From assembly GCF_016908975.1 (NCBI RefSeq), contig NZ_JAFBEX010000003.1, positions 288,465 to 352,464 of the forward strand: 64,000 nucleotides of DNA, written 5' to 3'. This document shows positions 18,642-25,469 of the stretch, piece after piece (position 1 is the first letter of the stretch; the number at the start of each line of letters is the position of its first letter). The position numbers and the translations under genes are program-made. Below the pieces are notes generated by a model, which saw only the letters and a program-made list of their open reading frames with translations, ran no database searches and was not told where the DNA came from. Source of the DNA: Neobacillus cucumis (lineage in GTDB: Bacteria > Bacillota > Bacilli > Bacillales > Cytobacillaceae).

Positions 18642-18989
18642 ATGTTGAAATCAATAGTTGACATGGAACGAGCTGCAAGCGTTTTGAAGTTATTAGGAGA
18701 TAAAACACGCTTAACCATTGTTGCAATTTTAAAACAACGAGAATGCTGTGTATGTGAATTTCAAGAAGTATTCGATATGAGTCAACCTTCTATCAGTCAA
18801 CATCTTAGAAAACTAAAGGATTTAGGTTTAGTTAAAGAGGACCGCAGGGGTCAGTGGATTTTTTATTCTTTGAATCCACAAAGTAATTTATATGGACTTA
18901 TTGAGGATGTTTTAGAGCATGTACCAGTCCAGACAGAAAAAATTAAACAGATTGAAAAAAGCAATCCTACGCTTCGTTGTGGTTGTTAA
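18642..18989 (+). CDS. arsR: ArsR-family arsenic-responsive repressor (first copy)
   Basis: This winged-helix SmtB/ArsR repressor releases DNA on binding As(III). Seen: ERAASVLKLLGDKTRLTIVAIL, then ECCVCEFQEVFDMSQPSISQHLRKLKDLGLV, where ECCVCE matches the ELCVCDL-type metalloid site in the DNA-binding helix region. WIFYSLN gives the wing. The tail ends NPTLRCGC, adding two more cysteines. GGAGGTG lies 6 nt before the second of two adjacent ATGs, which I chose. It heads the arsR-aquaporin-arsC operon; the next gene starts about 30 bp later. Confidence 0.92.
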   Translation: MLKSIVDMERAASVLKLLGDKTRLTIVAILKQRECCVCEFQEVFDMSQPSISQHLRKLKDLGLVKEDRRGQWIFYSLNPQSNLYGLIEDVLEHVPVQTEKIKQIEKSNPTLRCGC

Positions 18990-19018
18990 GCAATTTAACC
19001 ATCAAGGGGATAATAGAA

Positions 19019-19660
19019 ATGACAAAAAAGTTAATAAGCGAATTTTTAGGAACCTACTTTCTTGTTTTCGCTGGAACAGGTGCAGTAGTTATAGACTCGA
19101 TTACAAAAAGTTTAACTCATGTAGGTGTCGCCCTTACATTTGGGTTGGTTGTTATGGCATTAATTTTTACGTTTGGTCACCTCTCAGGTGCACATTTTAA
19201 TCCAGCTGTTACCATTGGGTTTTTAATTCATGGGGATATAAATAAAAAGGAAGCCATTTATTACATTATTTCTCAACTCATTGCAGGTATTGCTGCTAGT
19301 GCAACTTTATTATGTTTATTTGGAAATGTTGCTTCATTAGGGACCACCTTACCAAGAGGCTCATGGGAGCAATCATTTTTATTGGAATTCATACTTACAT
19401 TTTTCTTAATGATGGTTATTTTCGGCTCAGCTGTTCACGGGAAGGCTGTAAAAGACTTTGCAGGAATTGCAATTGGTTCAACCGTAGGTTTAGAAGCTAT
19501 GTTTGCAGGACCAATTTGCGGTGCATCCATGAATCCTGCAAGATCAATTGGACCAGCAATCGTATCAGGAAATATACAATGTTTATGGATTTATATTGTC
19601 GCAACGATTTTAGGAGCAAGTCTTGCGGCAATTTTTTATAAAATACTACACGAAAAATAA
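19019..19660 (+). CDS. Aquaporin/MIP channel in the ars operon (AqpS-like)
   Basis: This is a 213-aa major intrinsic protein with six membrane helices and both pore loops: [12 protein letters not shown] (first NPA) and [15 protein letters not shown] (second NPA). The NPAR form and short length favour an aquaporin-type channel over GlpF. In Sinorhizobium meliloti the order arsR-aqpS-arsC is known: arsenite made by ArsC leaves the cell downhill through AqpS. The same order here suggests the same role. No ArsB or Acr3 pump is encoded anywhere in the island. I start at MTKKLISEF (AAGGGGAT upstream). Confidence 0.88.
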   Translation: MTKKLISEFLGTYFLVFAGTGAVVIDSITKSLTHVGVALTFGLVVMALIFTFGHLSGAHFNPAVTIGFLIHGDINKKEAIYYIISQLIAGIAASATLLCLFGNVASLGTTLPRGSWEQSFLLEFILTFFLMMVIFGSAVHGKAVKDFAGIAIGSTVGLEAMFAGPICGASMNPARSIGPAIVSGNIQCLWIYIVATILGASLAAIFYKILHEK

Positions 19661-19673
19661 AGGAGTATACAAC

Positions 19674-20093
19674 ATGTCTAAAAAAACAATTTATTTCTTA
19701 TGTACTGGTAACTCTTGCCGAAGCCAAATGGCAGAAGGTTGGGCTAAAAATCATTTAGGTGATGAGTGGGAAGTGAAAAGTGCTGGTCTTGAGGCACATG
19801 GTTTAAATCCGAATGCCGTCAAAGCGATGAAAGAAGCTGGTATTGATATTTCAAATCAAACATCTGATGTAATCGATCCTGAAATTCTAAATAACGCAGA
19901 TTTAGTTGTTACGTTATGTGGTCATGCAGCAGATCACTGCCCTGTAACCCCTCCACATGTAAAACGAGTTCATTGGGGATTTGATGACCCTGCCAAGGCA
20001 GAAGGAACGGATGAGGAAAAATGGGCATTCTTCCAACGTGTCCGTGATGAAATTGGGGAAAGAATTAAACGATTTGCCGAAACTGGAGAGTAA
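19674..20093 (+). CDS. arsC: Arsenate reductase, thioredoxin-coupled
   Basis: This low-molecular-weight phosphatase-fold enzyme reduces arsenate to arsenite. The P-loop is CTGNSCRS with nucleophile C10; the redox pair is C82 and C89 in [12 protein letters not shown]. These are exactly the three cysteines of the Staphylococcus pI258-type, thioredoxin-dependent enzyme. [18 protein letters not shown] follows. Length is 139 aa as expected. AAGGAG lies 9 nt before the ATG, and the gene starts 13 bp after the aquaporin. Confidence 0.95.
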   Translation: MSKKTIYFLCTGNSCRSQMAEGWAKNHLGDEWEVKSAGLEAHGLNPNAVKAMKEAGIDISNQTSDVIDPEILNNADLVVTLCGHAADHCPVTPPHVKRVHWGFDDPAKAEGTDEEKWAFFQRVRDEIGERIKRFAETGE

Positions 20094-20104
20094 GATAACT
20101 AAAC

Positions 20105-20126
20105 AGCCAGGAGAATTCTCCTGGCT
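20105..20126. terminator. Perfect 22-bp palindrome after arsC
   Basis: AGCCAGGAGAA and TTCTCCTGGCT are adjacent exact inverted arms. It lies 12 bp past the arsC stop and could be a transcription terminator or mRNA 3'-end stabiliser. No T run follows, so part of the transcript may continue into the HesB-like gene. Confidence 0.5.
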
Positions 20127-20211
20127 AAACAATTGTAAAGCAATACTTCTACTCTGCAAATGTGTAGTGGAGTAAAATAAGATTGAACTTTGAATATAGG
20201 AGGAATCGAAC

Positions 20212-20490
20212 ATGAGAATTACAGACGAAGGCCGTGATATGTTTAAACAAATGTTCAAAGAAGAGAATGCTAAGAACATTCGAATTTTTTTTGATGGCTT
20301 TGGCTGAGGACAGCCAAGAATTGGACTGGCTCTGGATGAGCCAGAAGCAGACGATATTATCGTCACAATTAATGAAATACAGGTTGCAATTGACCCTATT
20401 ATCGAACCCAACACAGAAGGCCTGATTCTCGATCGCAGTGGAGATGGAAAAGGGATTTCAATGATAGGTAATACTGGAAGATGTTGTTAG
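20212..20490 (+). CDS. HesB/IscA-like protein with in-frame TGA, probable selenoprotein
   Basis: Reading from the ATG at AGGAGG-AATCGAAC-ATG gives MRITDEGRDMFKQMFKEEN...IRIFFDGFG, then TGA at codon 32 (20305-20307), then GQPRIGLALDEPEADDIIV...IIEPNTEGLILDR to a C-terminal GRCC. The GFG-x-GxPRxGLALDEP context is the site where HesB-like relatives carry Cys (or Sec), and the frame is clean on both sides. I therefore read TGA as selenocysteine (92 aa). HesB-like selenoproteins are a known family; members bind Fe-S or metals. It follows arsC by about 120 bp. The alternative is a nonsense-mutated gene. Confidence 0.78.
20326..20344 (+). promoter_or_regulatory. SECIS-like hairpin for selenocysteine insertion
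   Basis: CTGGCTC and GAGCCAG form a perfect 7-bp stem with loop TGGAT, starting 18 nt after the in-frame TGA. Bacterial SECIS elements lie inside the reading frame just downstream of the UGA and have a short apical loop with guanines near its start. The loop here begins 25 nt after the UGA and contains GG. SelB recognition is inferred, not shown. Confidence 0.72.
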
Positions 20491-20546
20491 AGGAAGGCCT
20501 TTTATAAGGAAAGGGTTCTGTTTTAAAGCAAGTCTGTATCAAACAC

Positions 20547-20577
20547 AAAAAAGCACCGTAATAGAACGGTGTTTTTT
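20547..20577. terminator. Terminator after the HesB-like gene
   Basis: CACCGT / ACGGTG stem with AAAAAAG before and TTTTTT after, able to act on both strands. The following 180 bp up to 20759 hold a GC-rich patch (GCTTCTCCGCTGCGGGCG) and no gene. Confidence 0.82.
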
Positions 20578-20759
20578 CTGTTTTTCTTATTTAATTAAAA
20601 ATTAAAATTTTTTAAACTGGTATAAGCAAAGGATTTAATACATAAAAAAAATATGTGGAAGAAAATCTGAGTCGATTAGATGCTTCTCCGCTGCGGGCGA
20701 GACATCTCAGTTCATTACATCATTGGGTGTCCAGAATATGATAAGGAGTTCGATGTGTA

Positions 20760-21101
20760 ATGAGTGAACAAATTTATTCGAAAAAGCAAGCTTTAGGTTA
20801 CATTGCAAATGCATTATTTAAGGGTGGTATTCCGCACAGGGATATAAAGGAAATCATGGCCAGGGCCAATAATAATATTAAAAGGGATCAAGTGATGCGT
20901 TGGACCAGTGTTAATGACATATTTCTTACTATATGCGGTGATACTCGGAACATAAATGCTAAAAACATGAAAAAACAATTAGATGAATGCCTAGGTAATT
21001 TGCATTGGTCTTTTGACCATCGTAGTGTAAAATGGGCTGAAGAAATGTTTGATACTTATGTTTTATTCTCAGGTTATGATAGTCTCCTAAACGGAATCTA
21101 A
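20760..21101 (+). CDS. Hypothetical protein, 113 aa
   Basis: I do not recognise it. It is soluble and mixed in charge, starts MSEQIYSKKQALGYIANALFKGGIPHRDIKEIM and contains two Trp-rich helices (HWSFDHRSVKWAEEMFDTYVLF). AAGGAG lies 11 nt before the ATG, rather far. It stands alone between two terminators, convergent with the 141-aa Cys-containing gene of the second ars cluster. A link to arsenic is possible only by position. Confidence 0.55.
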   Translation: MSEQIYSKKQALGYIANALFKGGIPHRDIKEIMARANNNIKRDQVMRWTSVNDIFLTICGDTRNINAKNMKKQLDECLGNLHWSFDHRSVKWAEEMFDTYVLFSGYDSLLNGI

Positions 21102-21109
21102 AACGAAAA

Positions 21110-21133
21110 GGCCACACCAATCACGGTGTGGTC
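21110..21133. terminator. Bidirectional terminator of two convergent genes
   Basis: GGCCACACC and GGTGTGGTC form a 9-bp stem with a 6-nt loop. The stop codon of the leftward gene lies in its loop. Confidence 0.75.
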
Positions 21134-21546
21134 TTACTTCTTTTTAACTTTAATCCAGATAAAGGTGTGTTTGCTTTTATCTGAAGCTGTTGAGTGCAAC
21201 AACAAGGTAAATCAGTAATCATATTATCTGCAAAACCATATGAAGTCATAGACATTTTTAAATCGATAAAAGGCACTAGAATTGCATTATCCTGTCCTGT
21301 TACTTTAAGTGCTACATTTACACTCTCTAAATTAATGCTTTCTCCAATAGTCTTAGATAACTGTTCATAGGCATCTAAAAAACGTTCGTACGTCTGGTTA
21401 CCATACCTCATGGGGTTGTTTTTGAAAAAGAAGCTAATGGTTAAATCCTTGGCTTCTTCTAAAGAACAGTTTCGAGAAATCTTGATTAAATTTATATAAG
21501 AAAGAAAATACTCTTTTTTCAAGGTGCTAGCATGGTTGACGGTCAA
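21121..21546 (-). CDS. Unknown protein of the second ars cluster, 141 aa, CCC motif
   Basis: I do not recognise a family. Visible: a helical N-terminal half (KKEYFLSYINLIKISRNCSLEEAKDLTISFFFKNNPMRYGNQTYERFLDAYEQL) and a predicted beta-rich second half with NMITDLPCCCTQQLQIKAN. The three consecutive Cys could bind As(III) or another thiophilic metal. It is the last gene of the leftward arsR2 operon, about 30 bp after the 62-aa gene, with AAGGAGG before the ATG. A role in arsenic handling is inferred from operon and cysteines. Confidence 0.62.
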   Translation of the reverse strand: MTVNHASTLKKEYFLSYINLIKISRNCSLEEAKDLTISFFFKNNPMRYGNQTYERFLDAYEQLSKTIGESINLESVNVALKVTGQDNAILVPFIDLKMSMTSYGFADNMITDLPCCCTQQLQIKANTPLSGLKLKRSKTTP

Positions 21547-21574
21547 CGTTTCAACCTCCTTTTAAAGTCGAGAT

Positions 21575-21763
21575 TTAGCAACAAACGCATTCACAATTAG
21601 TTTTTACGGTAGTGCTTTCCCTTCTCGCTTTAAAACTCGTTAATAGCTTTTTGAAAAAAGATTCCTTTTGAAGATGTTCTAACTTCCAAACGTTGCGGGC
21701 ATTTCTTTCTACTTCCTCTTGGCGTAGTTTCATCATTAGGTACTTTTCATACTCATTAAACAT
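21575..21763 (-). CDS. Small Cys-tailed protein of the second ars cluster, 62 aa
   Basis: This short, charged, helical protein (MFNEYEKYLMMKLRQEEVERNARNVWKLEHLQ) ends in NCECVCC, four cysteines in the last seven residues. Such a tail could hold As(III) or shuttle metal. GGAGGG lies 8 nt before the ATG. Two ArsR-type operators lie just upstream (21781-21818), so it likely has its own arsenic-responsive promoter besides read-through from arsR2. Family unknown. Confidence 0.62.
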   Translation of the reverse strand: MFNEYEKYLMMKLRQEEVERNARNVWKLEHLQKESFFKKLLTSFKARRESTTVKTNCECVCC

Positions 21764-21780
21764 GTTTAACCCTCCAATTA

Positions 21781-21818
21781 ATCAAATTATATTGATAAAT
21801 TAATCAAAAAAAATTGAT
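21781..21818. promoter_or_regulatory. Two ArsR-type operators upstream of the 62-aa gene
   Basis: Perfect palindromes ATCAA-N6-TTGAT at 21781-21796 and 21803-21818, 22 bp apart (about two helical turns). The same 16-bp pattern occurs four more times in this island. The second ArsR is the natural candidate binder. Confidence 0.72.
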
Positions 21819-21835
21819 TTAATGTTTAAAAAAAA

Positions 21836-22162
21836 TTAACAACAGGTTGGTTTGAAAACACAGCAAAGCTCATGCGACAATAGGTGATTGAGCTCTTCTT
21901 GATTTAGCTCGTAATAGCTCCAGGTTCCTTTTGTTTCTTTGATGATTATATTAGCGTCTAATAAGATTTTTAAATGATAAGATAATTTGGATTGAGACAT
22001 ATCCATCAACGGTGCCAAGTCGCAAACACACATCTTCCCGTTTTTTGTGAGTATATTCATGATCTGGAGTCTCTTTTTATCTGCAATTGCTTTAAATTTA
22101 AGCTCGTATTTTTCAAAAAACTTATCCATCGAAATGTCTTGTAATTGGATTTCTTCTGTCAT
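21836..22162 (-). CDS. arsR: ArsR-family repressor (second copy)
   Basis: This is a 108-aa winged-helix ArsR repressor. KFKAIADKKRLQIMNILTKNGKMCVCDLAPLMDMSQSKLSYHLKILLDANIIIKETKGTWSYYELN shows MCVCDL, the classic As(III) site, in place of the ECCVCE of the first copy. It ends FKPTCC. The start at MTEEIQ has GAAGGTG upstream; a longer reading runs into the operator region without a ribosome site. It is divergent from arsI, and palindromic operators flank it on both sides, indicating autoregulation. Confidence 0.92.
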   Translation of the reverse strand: MTEEIQLQDISMDKFFEKYELKFKAIADKKRLQIMNILTKNGKMCVCDLAPLMDMSQSKLSYHLKILLDANIIIKETKGTWSYYELNQEELNHLLSHELCCVFKPTCC

Positions 22163-22232
22163 AGGTTTCACCTTCTCTAAATCAAATAATCTTGATGAAA
22201 TCATCATATATCCAAATTTTTCATATGTCAAT

Positions 22233-22404
22233 ATCAAATAAAATTGATTTAAACTTATTCTTATCATATTTCAGAAGCGTGAAAATGATACAAATAAATC
22301 AATTTTTTTTGATTAAGGGGTTGTAATTAGAAAAAATTGCTAATATACTGTAATCATAAATCAAAAAAAGTTGATTTATAGCTAATAAATCAAAAATATT
22401 TGAT
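22233..22404. promoter_or_regulatory. Four ArsR-type operators between arsR2 and arsI
   Basis: Perfect ATCAA-N6-TTGAT palindromes occur at 22233-22248, 22298-22313, 22360-22375 and 22389-22404. The first two cover the arsR2 promoter side and the last two lie just before the arsI ribosome site. Centre spacings are 65, 62 and 29 bp. This is the divergent control region of the second ars cluster. Confidence 0.78.
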
Positions 22405-22434
22405 TTAAAAACCCATTATTAAAAGGAGATGTTA

Positions 22435-22878
22435 ATGACGAAAATGCATGTTGGAGTGAATGTAACAAATTTAGAAAAATCAATTGAGTTCTATACTAAA
22501 GTATTCAATACGGAGCCTGTAAAGATAAAAACAGACTATGCTAAGTTTTTACTTGATGATCCTGGCCTTAACTTCACTTTAAACTTAAAAGATAAGGTAT
22601 CAGGAAACCAAGTTGGACACTTTGGATTTCAAGTTGGTAACCGAGATGAAGTTTTCCAACATAAAGGTCGTTTAGAGAAATTGGGCTTTTTCGCTCGTGA
22701 AGAAATGGACGTTACTTGCTGCTATGCAACCCAGGATAAATTTTGGGTAACAGATCCAGACGGTAACGAATGGGAGTTCTTTTATACAAAAAGCGATGTA
22801 GAAACAATGACTACGGAGTCATCTTGTTGTGCAACTCAACCGACCAAAGAAGAAACAAAAACTTCAACATGCTGTTAA
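22435..22878 (+). CDS. arsI: ArsI/CadI-type C-As lyase (VOC-fold dioxygenase)
   Basis: ArsI is an Fe(II) dioxygenase that demethylates trivalent methylarsenicals and degrades roxarsone. The vicinal-oxygen-chelate fold is visible in two halves: KMHVGVNVTNLEKSIEFYTKVF and NQVGHFGFQV...WVTDPDGNEWEFFY. The substrate pair is the adjacent Cys of DVTCCYATQDKFW. The tail has SSCCATQ and ends TSTCC, giving extra thiols. I chose the ATG 6 nt after AAGGAG; another in-frame ATG lies 6 bp earlier. It is divergent from arsR2 behind two operators. Confidence 0.93.
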   Translation: MTKMHVGVNVTNLEKSIEFYTKVFNTEPVKIKTDYAKFLLDDPGLNFTLNLKDKVSGNQVGHFGFQVGNRDEVFQHKGRLEKLGFFAREEMDVTCCYATQDKFWVTDPDGNEWEFFYTKSDVETMTTESSCCATQPTKEETKTSTCC

Positions 22879-22937
22879 CTCTCTAAGGTTAACAGCAACT
22901 CCTTGAGCGTTTCTGTATAAGCAGAAACGCTTTTTAT
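22871..22937 (+). terminator. Two tandem hairpins after arsI
   Basis: GCTGTTAAC / GTTAACAGC (22871-22896) overlaps the arsI stop. It is followed by GCGTTTCTG / CAGAAACGC with TTTTT (22907-22935), a standard terminator. Confidence 0.8.
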
Positions 22938-23002
22938 TACTTGATGGAAATACGCATTGCATTTATATTGAACTTAATAAATAGACAAAGCTGGTGGTTT
23001 GA

Positions 23003-23506
23003 GTGAAAGATTCAATAGTTATCAAACAAATGCAACGGGAACATTGGGACCAGATTCGTGAAATCTACTTAGAAGGAATCGCTACTGGTAATGCAACCTT
23101 TCAAAAGGTAGCTCCGTCATGGGAAGAATGGGATAGTAGTCATGTGAAGGAGTGTCGTCTTGTTGCACGCTTAGAGGAAAAGGTTTTGGGCTGGGCTGCG
23201 TTAACCCCAGTCTCAGGGCGATGTGTATATGCAGGCGTAGCCGAAGTGAGCATTTATGTTAGTCAAAGCAATTATGGAAAGGGGATTGGCAGTAGGCTTT
23301 TAAATTCCTTGATTGAACAAAGCGAACAGAACGGTTTCTGGACGTTACAATCAGGTATATTCCCTGAAAATGTTGCTAGCCTTAAATTGCATAGTAAGCA
23401 TGGTTTTCGGGAGGTTGGTAGAAGAGAACGTATTGGGAAAATGGATGGTGTTTGGCGTGATACTGTATTGTTAGAAAGAAGAAGTAATAAGGTTGGAATC
23501 AATTAA
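23003..23506 (+). CDS. GNAT acetyltransferase, phosphinothricin/ArsN1-like
   Basis: This 167-aa GNAT enzyme resembles phosphinothricin N-acetyltransferase: IREIYLEGIATGNATFQ, WAALTPVSGR..YAGVAEVSIYVSQSNYGKGIGSRLLNSLIEQSEQNGFWTLQSGIFPENVASLKLHSKHGFREVGRRERIGKMDGVWRDTVLLERR. The Q/R-x-x-G-x-G/A acetyl-CoA loop appears as NYGKGIG. Enzymes of this type in ars operons (ArsN1) acetylate the arsenic antibiotic arsinothricin. The position after arsI makes that role likely, but glufosinate-type substrates cannot be excluded. The start is GTG with a weak ribosome site. Confidence 0.8.
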   Translation: MKDSIVIKQMQREHWDQIREIYLEGIATGNATFQKVAPSWEEWDSSHVKECRLVARLEEKVLGWAALTPVSGRCVYAGVAEVSIYVSQSNYGKGIGSRLLNSLIEQSEQNGFWTLQSGIFPENVASLKLHSKHGFREVGRRERIGKMDGVWRDTVLLERRSNKVGIN

Positions 23507-23662
23507 GTTCATTCAATTAAACTGTGCTTTAGTTCAAAAGTGGGTCGCTTTGGCTACCCTTTTTCTTTTTCCTTCAATGGGCAGGAATGTGGGTTAAGCA
23601 TACCGAATATTACGTTTTGGACATTTTAAGGAAATTCAGTTTAGTTGATAGGAGTGTTTTTG

Positions 23663-24451
23663 TTGAGCAAATTAGGCGGAGTTGAGGTAAACAGTGTTGT
23701 TTCATACATAGGGGTAAATGGAGGCTATTTAGGGGATTTTACATACCCATCTCATGCTGATTTTTATCCTAGGTATTGCAGTTTAGACATTAACCCAAAC
23801 GAATATCAGGGAACCACAAGAGAACGCTTTATTAAAATTTTATCGGACTCCAATTCGAATGAACAGTCGAAGATACTTTTAGGGATTCTTGAAAAGTATC
23901 CATTGGAGTATTTCGAAGATAGGCTTGAAAATGAGTTCATAACACTAAAAGAATATAAGCAAAAAGAAAGATTGCACGAAAAAATAACTCAATGGATCAC
24001 TCAGCTGAGGGGAGAAGTAATAGAGCAAGGTGAGCTAAAACATGATATAGAGTTTGTAAAAGAGGTCTTACAGCAGGCGGATACTCTGATTGCAAATCAT
24101 TCTTACAGTAGTGCGGTTGATCGTGCTCACACTGCACTACACGGCTATTTAAAAGAAATGTGCGATGAACAAGATATTACATTCAATGAACAGAATGTGA
24201 AAATTCAGGATATGTGGGGAAGGTTGAAGACTGAACATCCAAGTTTCAATATCGATGTAAAAGAGCATCAAAGACCTATAAATCAAACCGTAAACGCCAT
24301 AAGCAAATTTCTGGAAAACATGAACGACATTAGAAATAGACATGGATTCTCTCACCCAAACGATGACATTATAGAAGAAAATGAGGCCAGGTTTATTATC
24401 AATCTTTCGAGAGTTTTATTGTATTACATAGACAGCAAAACGAACGCATAA
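23663..24451 (+). CDS. Abortive-infection family protein (Abi_C domain)
   Basis: The C-terminal half (AVDRAHTALHGYLKEMCDEQDITFNE ... HQRPINQTVNAISKFLENMNDIRNRHGFSHPNDD ... EARFIINLSRVLLYYI) matches the Abi_C pattern with the IRNRHG.sH core. That pattern is found in phage-exclusion proteins and is HEPN-like (R-x4-6-H), so RNase activity is plausible. The N-terminal half is unlike anything I know. The TTG start I use has GGAG 8 nt upstream; an earlier in-frame TTG lacks one. 262 aa. It is a single gene closed by its own terminator and probably a second defence gene of the element. Confidence 0.72.
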   Translation: MSKLGGVEVNSVVSYIGVNGGYLGDFTYPSHADFYPRYCSLDINPNEYQGTTRERFIKILSDSNSNEQSKILLGILEKYPLEYFEDRLENEFITLKEYKQKERLHEKITQWITQLRGEVIEQGELKHDIEFVKEVLQQADTLIANHSYSSAVDRAHTALHGYLKEMCDEQDITFNEQNVKIQDMWGRLKTEHPSFNIDVKEHQRPINQTVNAISKFLENMNDIRNRHGFSHPNDDIIEENEARFIINLSRVLLYYIDSKTNA

Positions 24452-24453
24452 AT

Positions 24454-24482
24454 AAAAAAGGTAGGTTAACACCTACCTTTTT
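24454..24482. terminator. Terminator after the Abi_C gene
   Basis: AAAAAAGGTAGGT / ACCTACCTTTTT with a 4-nt loop; functional on both strands. Confidence 0.85.
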
Positions 24483-24536
24483 ATGTTTTCAGTCAAGTTG
24501 AGAACTGATTTTTGAGTACTACTATTCTTAAATCGT

Positions 24537-24764
24537 TTAATTACTCAATGATAAATGTTCCTCTACAAACTTATTAAGCTCTTTACTTTTTATGCCTTTT
24601 CTTCGTTTCTTCTTTATGGAACTAAAATGATTCTTGATTATATCCAAATTTTTTAATTCTTTTACTGTTAAGTCTCCATTCAATAACATAATTGCCGCTG
24701 CCTTCACTTCTTCATCAGAAGTTTCATTGAATAGAAGAAAAGCCCAATCGGTTACCTTGTCCAT
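24537..24764 (-). CDS. Hypothetical protein, 75 aa, end of small-gene operon
   Basis: Not recognised. MDKVTDWAFLLFNETSDEEVKAAAIMLLNGDLTVKELKNLDIIKNHF is followed by a basic stretch KKKRRKGIKSKELNK. GGAGGG lies 9 nt before the chosen ATG; the upstream ATG (MNCPNGGF) lacks a site. It lies about 60 bp after the preceding operon gene and convergent to the Abi_C gene. Confidence 0.55.
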   Translation of the reverse strand: MDKVTDWAFLLFNETSDEEVKAAAIMLLNGDLTVKELKNLDIIKNHFSSIKKKRRKGIKSKELNKFVEEHLSLSN

Positions 24765-24825
24765 TTCTAAAAACCCTCCATTCGGGCAATTCATTTTAAG
24801 GGAATCTGAACTATAATATAAGCGG

Positions 24826-25056
24826 TCATAATCGCCTATTAGTCTTCTTCCATTCCTTATAGAATTTATTGAACTCCTTCACGCTGTTAAATACTAACCG
24901 TGTCTCACGTTTGAATTTGATTTCTTTCGGCGGCTCCGATGGGAACAGAATCTCCTTAGCCCTTTCGACAGCTTGGTCGAGTGCTCGTTGCCTTGCTACT
25001 GGATCCTTTATATAAAACGGGTGTTTAGTAATGTCTATTTCCCTTTTATCGGTCAT
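24826..25056 (-). CDS. Hypothetical protein, 76 aa, small-gene operon
   Basis: Not recognised. This charged soluble protein (FYIKDPVARQRALDQAVERAKEILFPSEPPKEIKFKRE) has a Lys/Arg-rich end (KEFNKFYKEWKKTNRRL). Its ATG overlaps the stop of the gene before it (ATGA), which means translational coupling. Confidence 0.6.
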   Translation of the reverse strand: MTDKREIDITKHPFYIKDPVARQRALDQAVERAKEILFPSEPPKEIKFKRETRLVFNSVKEFNKFYKEWKKTNRRL

Positions 25057-25469
25057 TTGTAATCACCTTTTCTAAATGGAGGTAAACTGGCTCTAATCCG
25101 TGCTTGTTCCATCAAATCATCCGATACTCTCGCATCTTTTACCAATCGGTAAAATTCATCGACTATTTTACCAAACGTTTTTTTCGCTTTTACATTAGTT
25201 GCGGTTTTTAGTAAATCTTCGGTATTACGAATAACGCTTAGACGAGCCGCTAAATAGGTTGTCGACGACATACCATTTAACCCTTCGATAAACTTTTTTA
25301 ATTCACACTGGTATCTCTGTTCTTCTGGCGGTAATTGACTTAATTTTAATTGCTTGTAACCTCTACGATAATCGCTTATTTCCCTTTCTGTCCTTATATC
25401 GCTCCAATGCCAATGCTTGTGTATTTCCCGCATTACTTTTTCAAATATCAAAAATTCTTCGTCCGTCAT
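25053..25469 (-). CDS. Hypothetical protein, 138 aa, small-gene operon
   Basis: Not recognised. It is all-helical in appearance: EEFLIFEKVMREIHKHWHWSDIRTEREISDYRRGYKQL, then FIEGLNGMSSTTYLAARLSVIRNTEDLLKTA and a basic end. Coupled by ATGA overlaps to both neighbours. The many charged and aromatic residues suggest nucleic-acid or protein binding, but no motif supports this. Confidence 0.6.
   Translation of the reverse strand: MTDEEFLIFEKVMREIHKHWHWSDIRTEREISDYRRGYKQLKLSQLPPEEQRYQCELKKFIEGLNGMSSTTYLAARLSVIRNTEDLLKTATNVKAKKTFGKIVDEFYRLVKDARVSDDLMEQARIRASLPPFRKGDYK

Noticed and set aside
20212..20307. Reading the HesB-like gene as a plain pseudogene with a nonsense codon
   Set aside because: The frame is undamaged on both sides, the TGA sits exactly at the expected Cys/Sec position and a hairpin follows at SECIS distance. 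Kept as the alternative, but less likely.
19914..20414. Minus-strand open frame of 166 codons across arsC and the HesB-like gene
   Set aside because: Shadow of two genes read on the other strand; no ribosome site.
14880..20720. GC-rich patches at 14885-14955 and 20675-20715 as possible old att sites or a composite-element border
   Set aside because: They share only GCCC.CAGCGG and GAAGCATC-like words in opposite orientation; too little to support a boundary.
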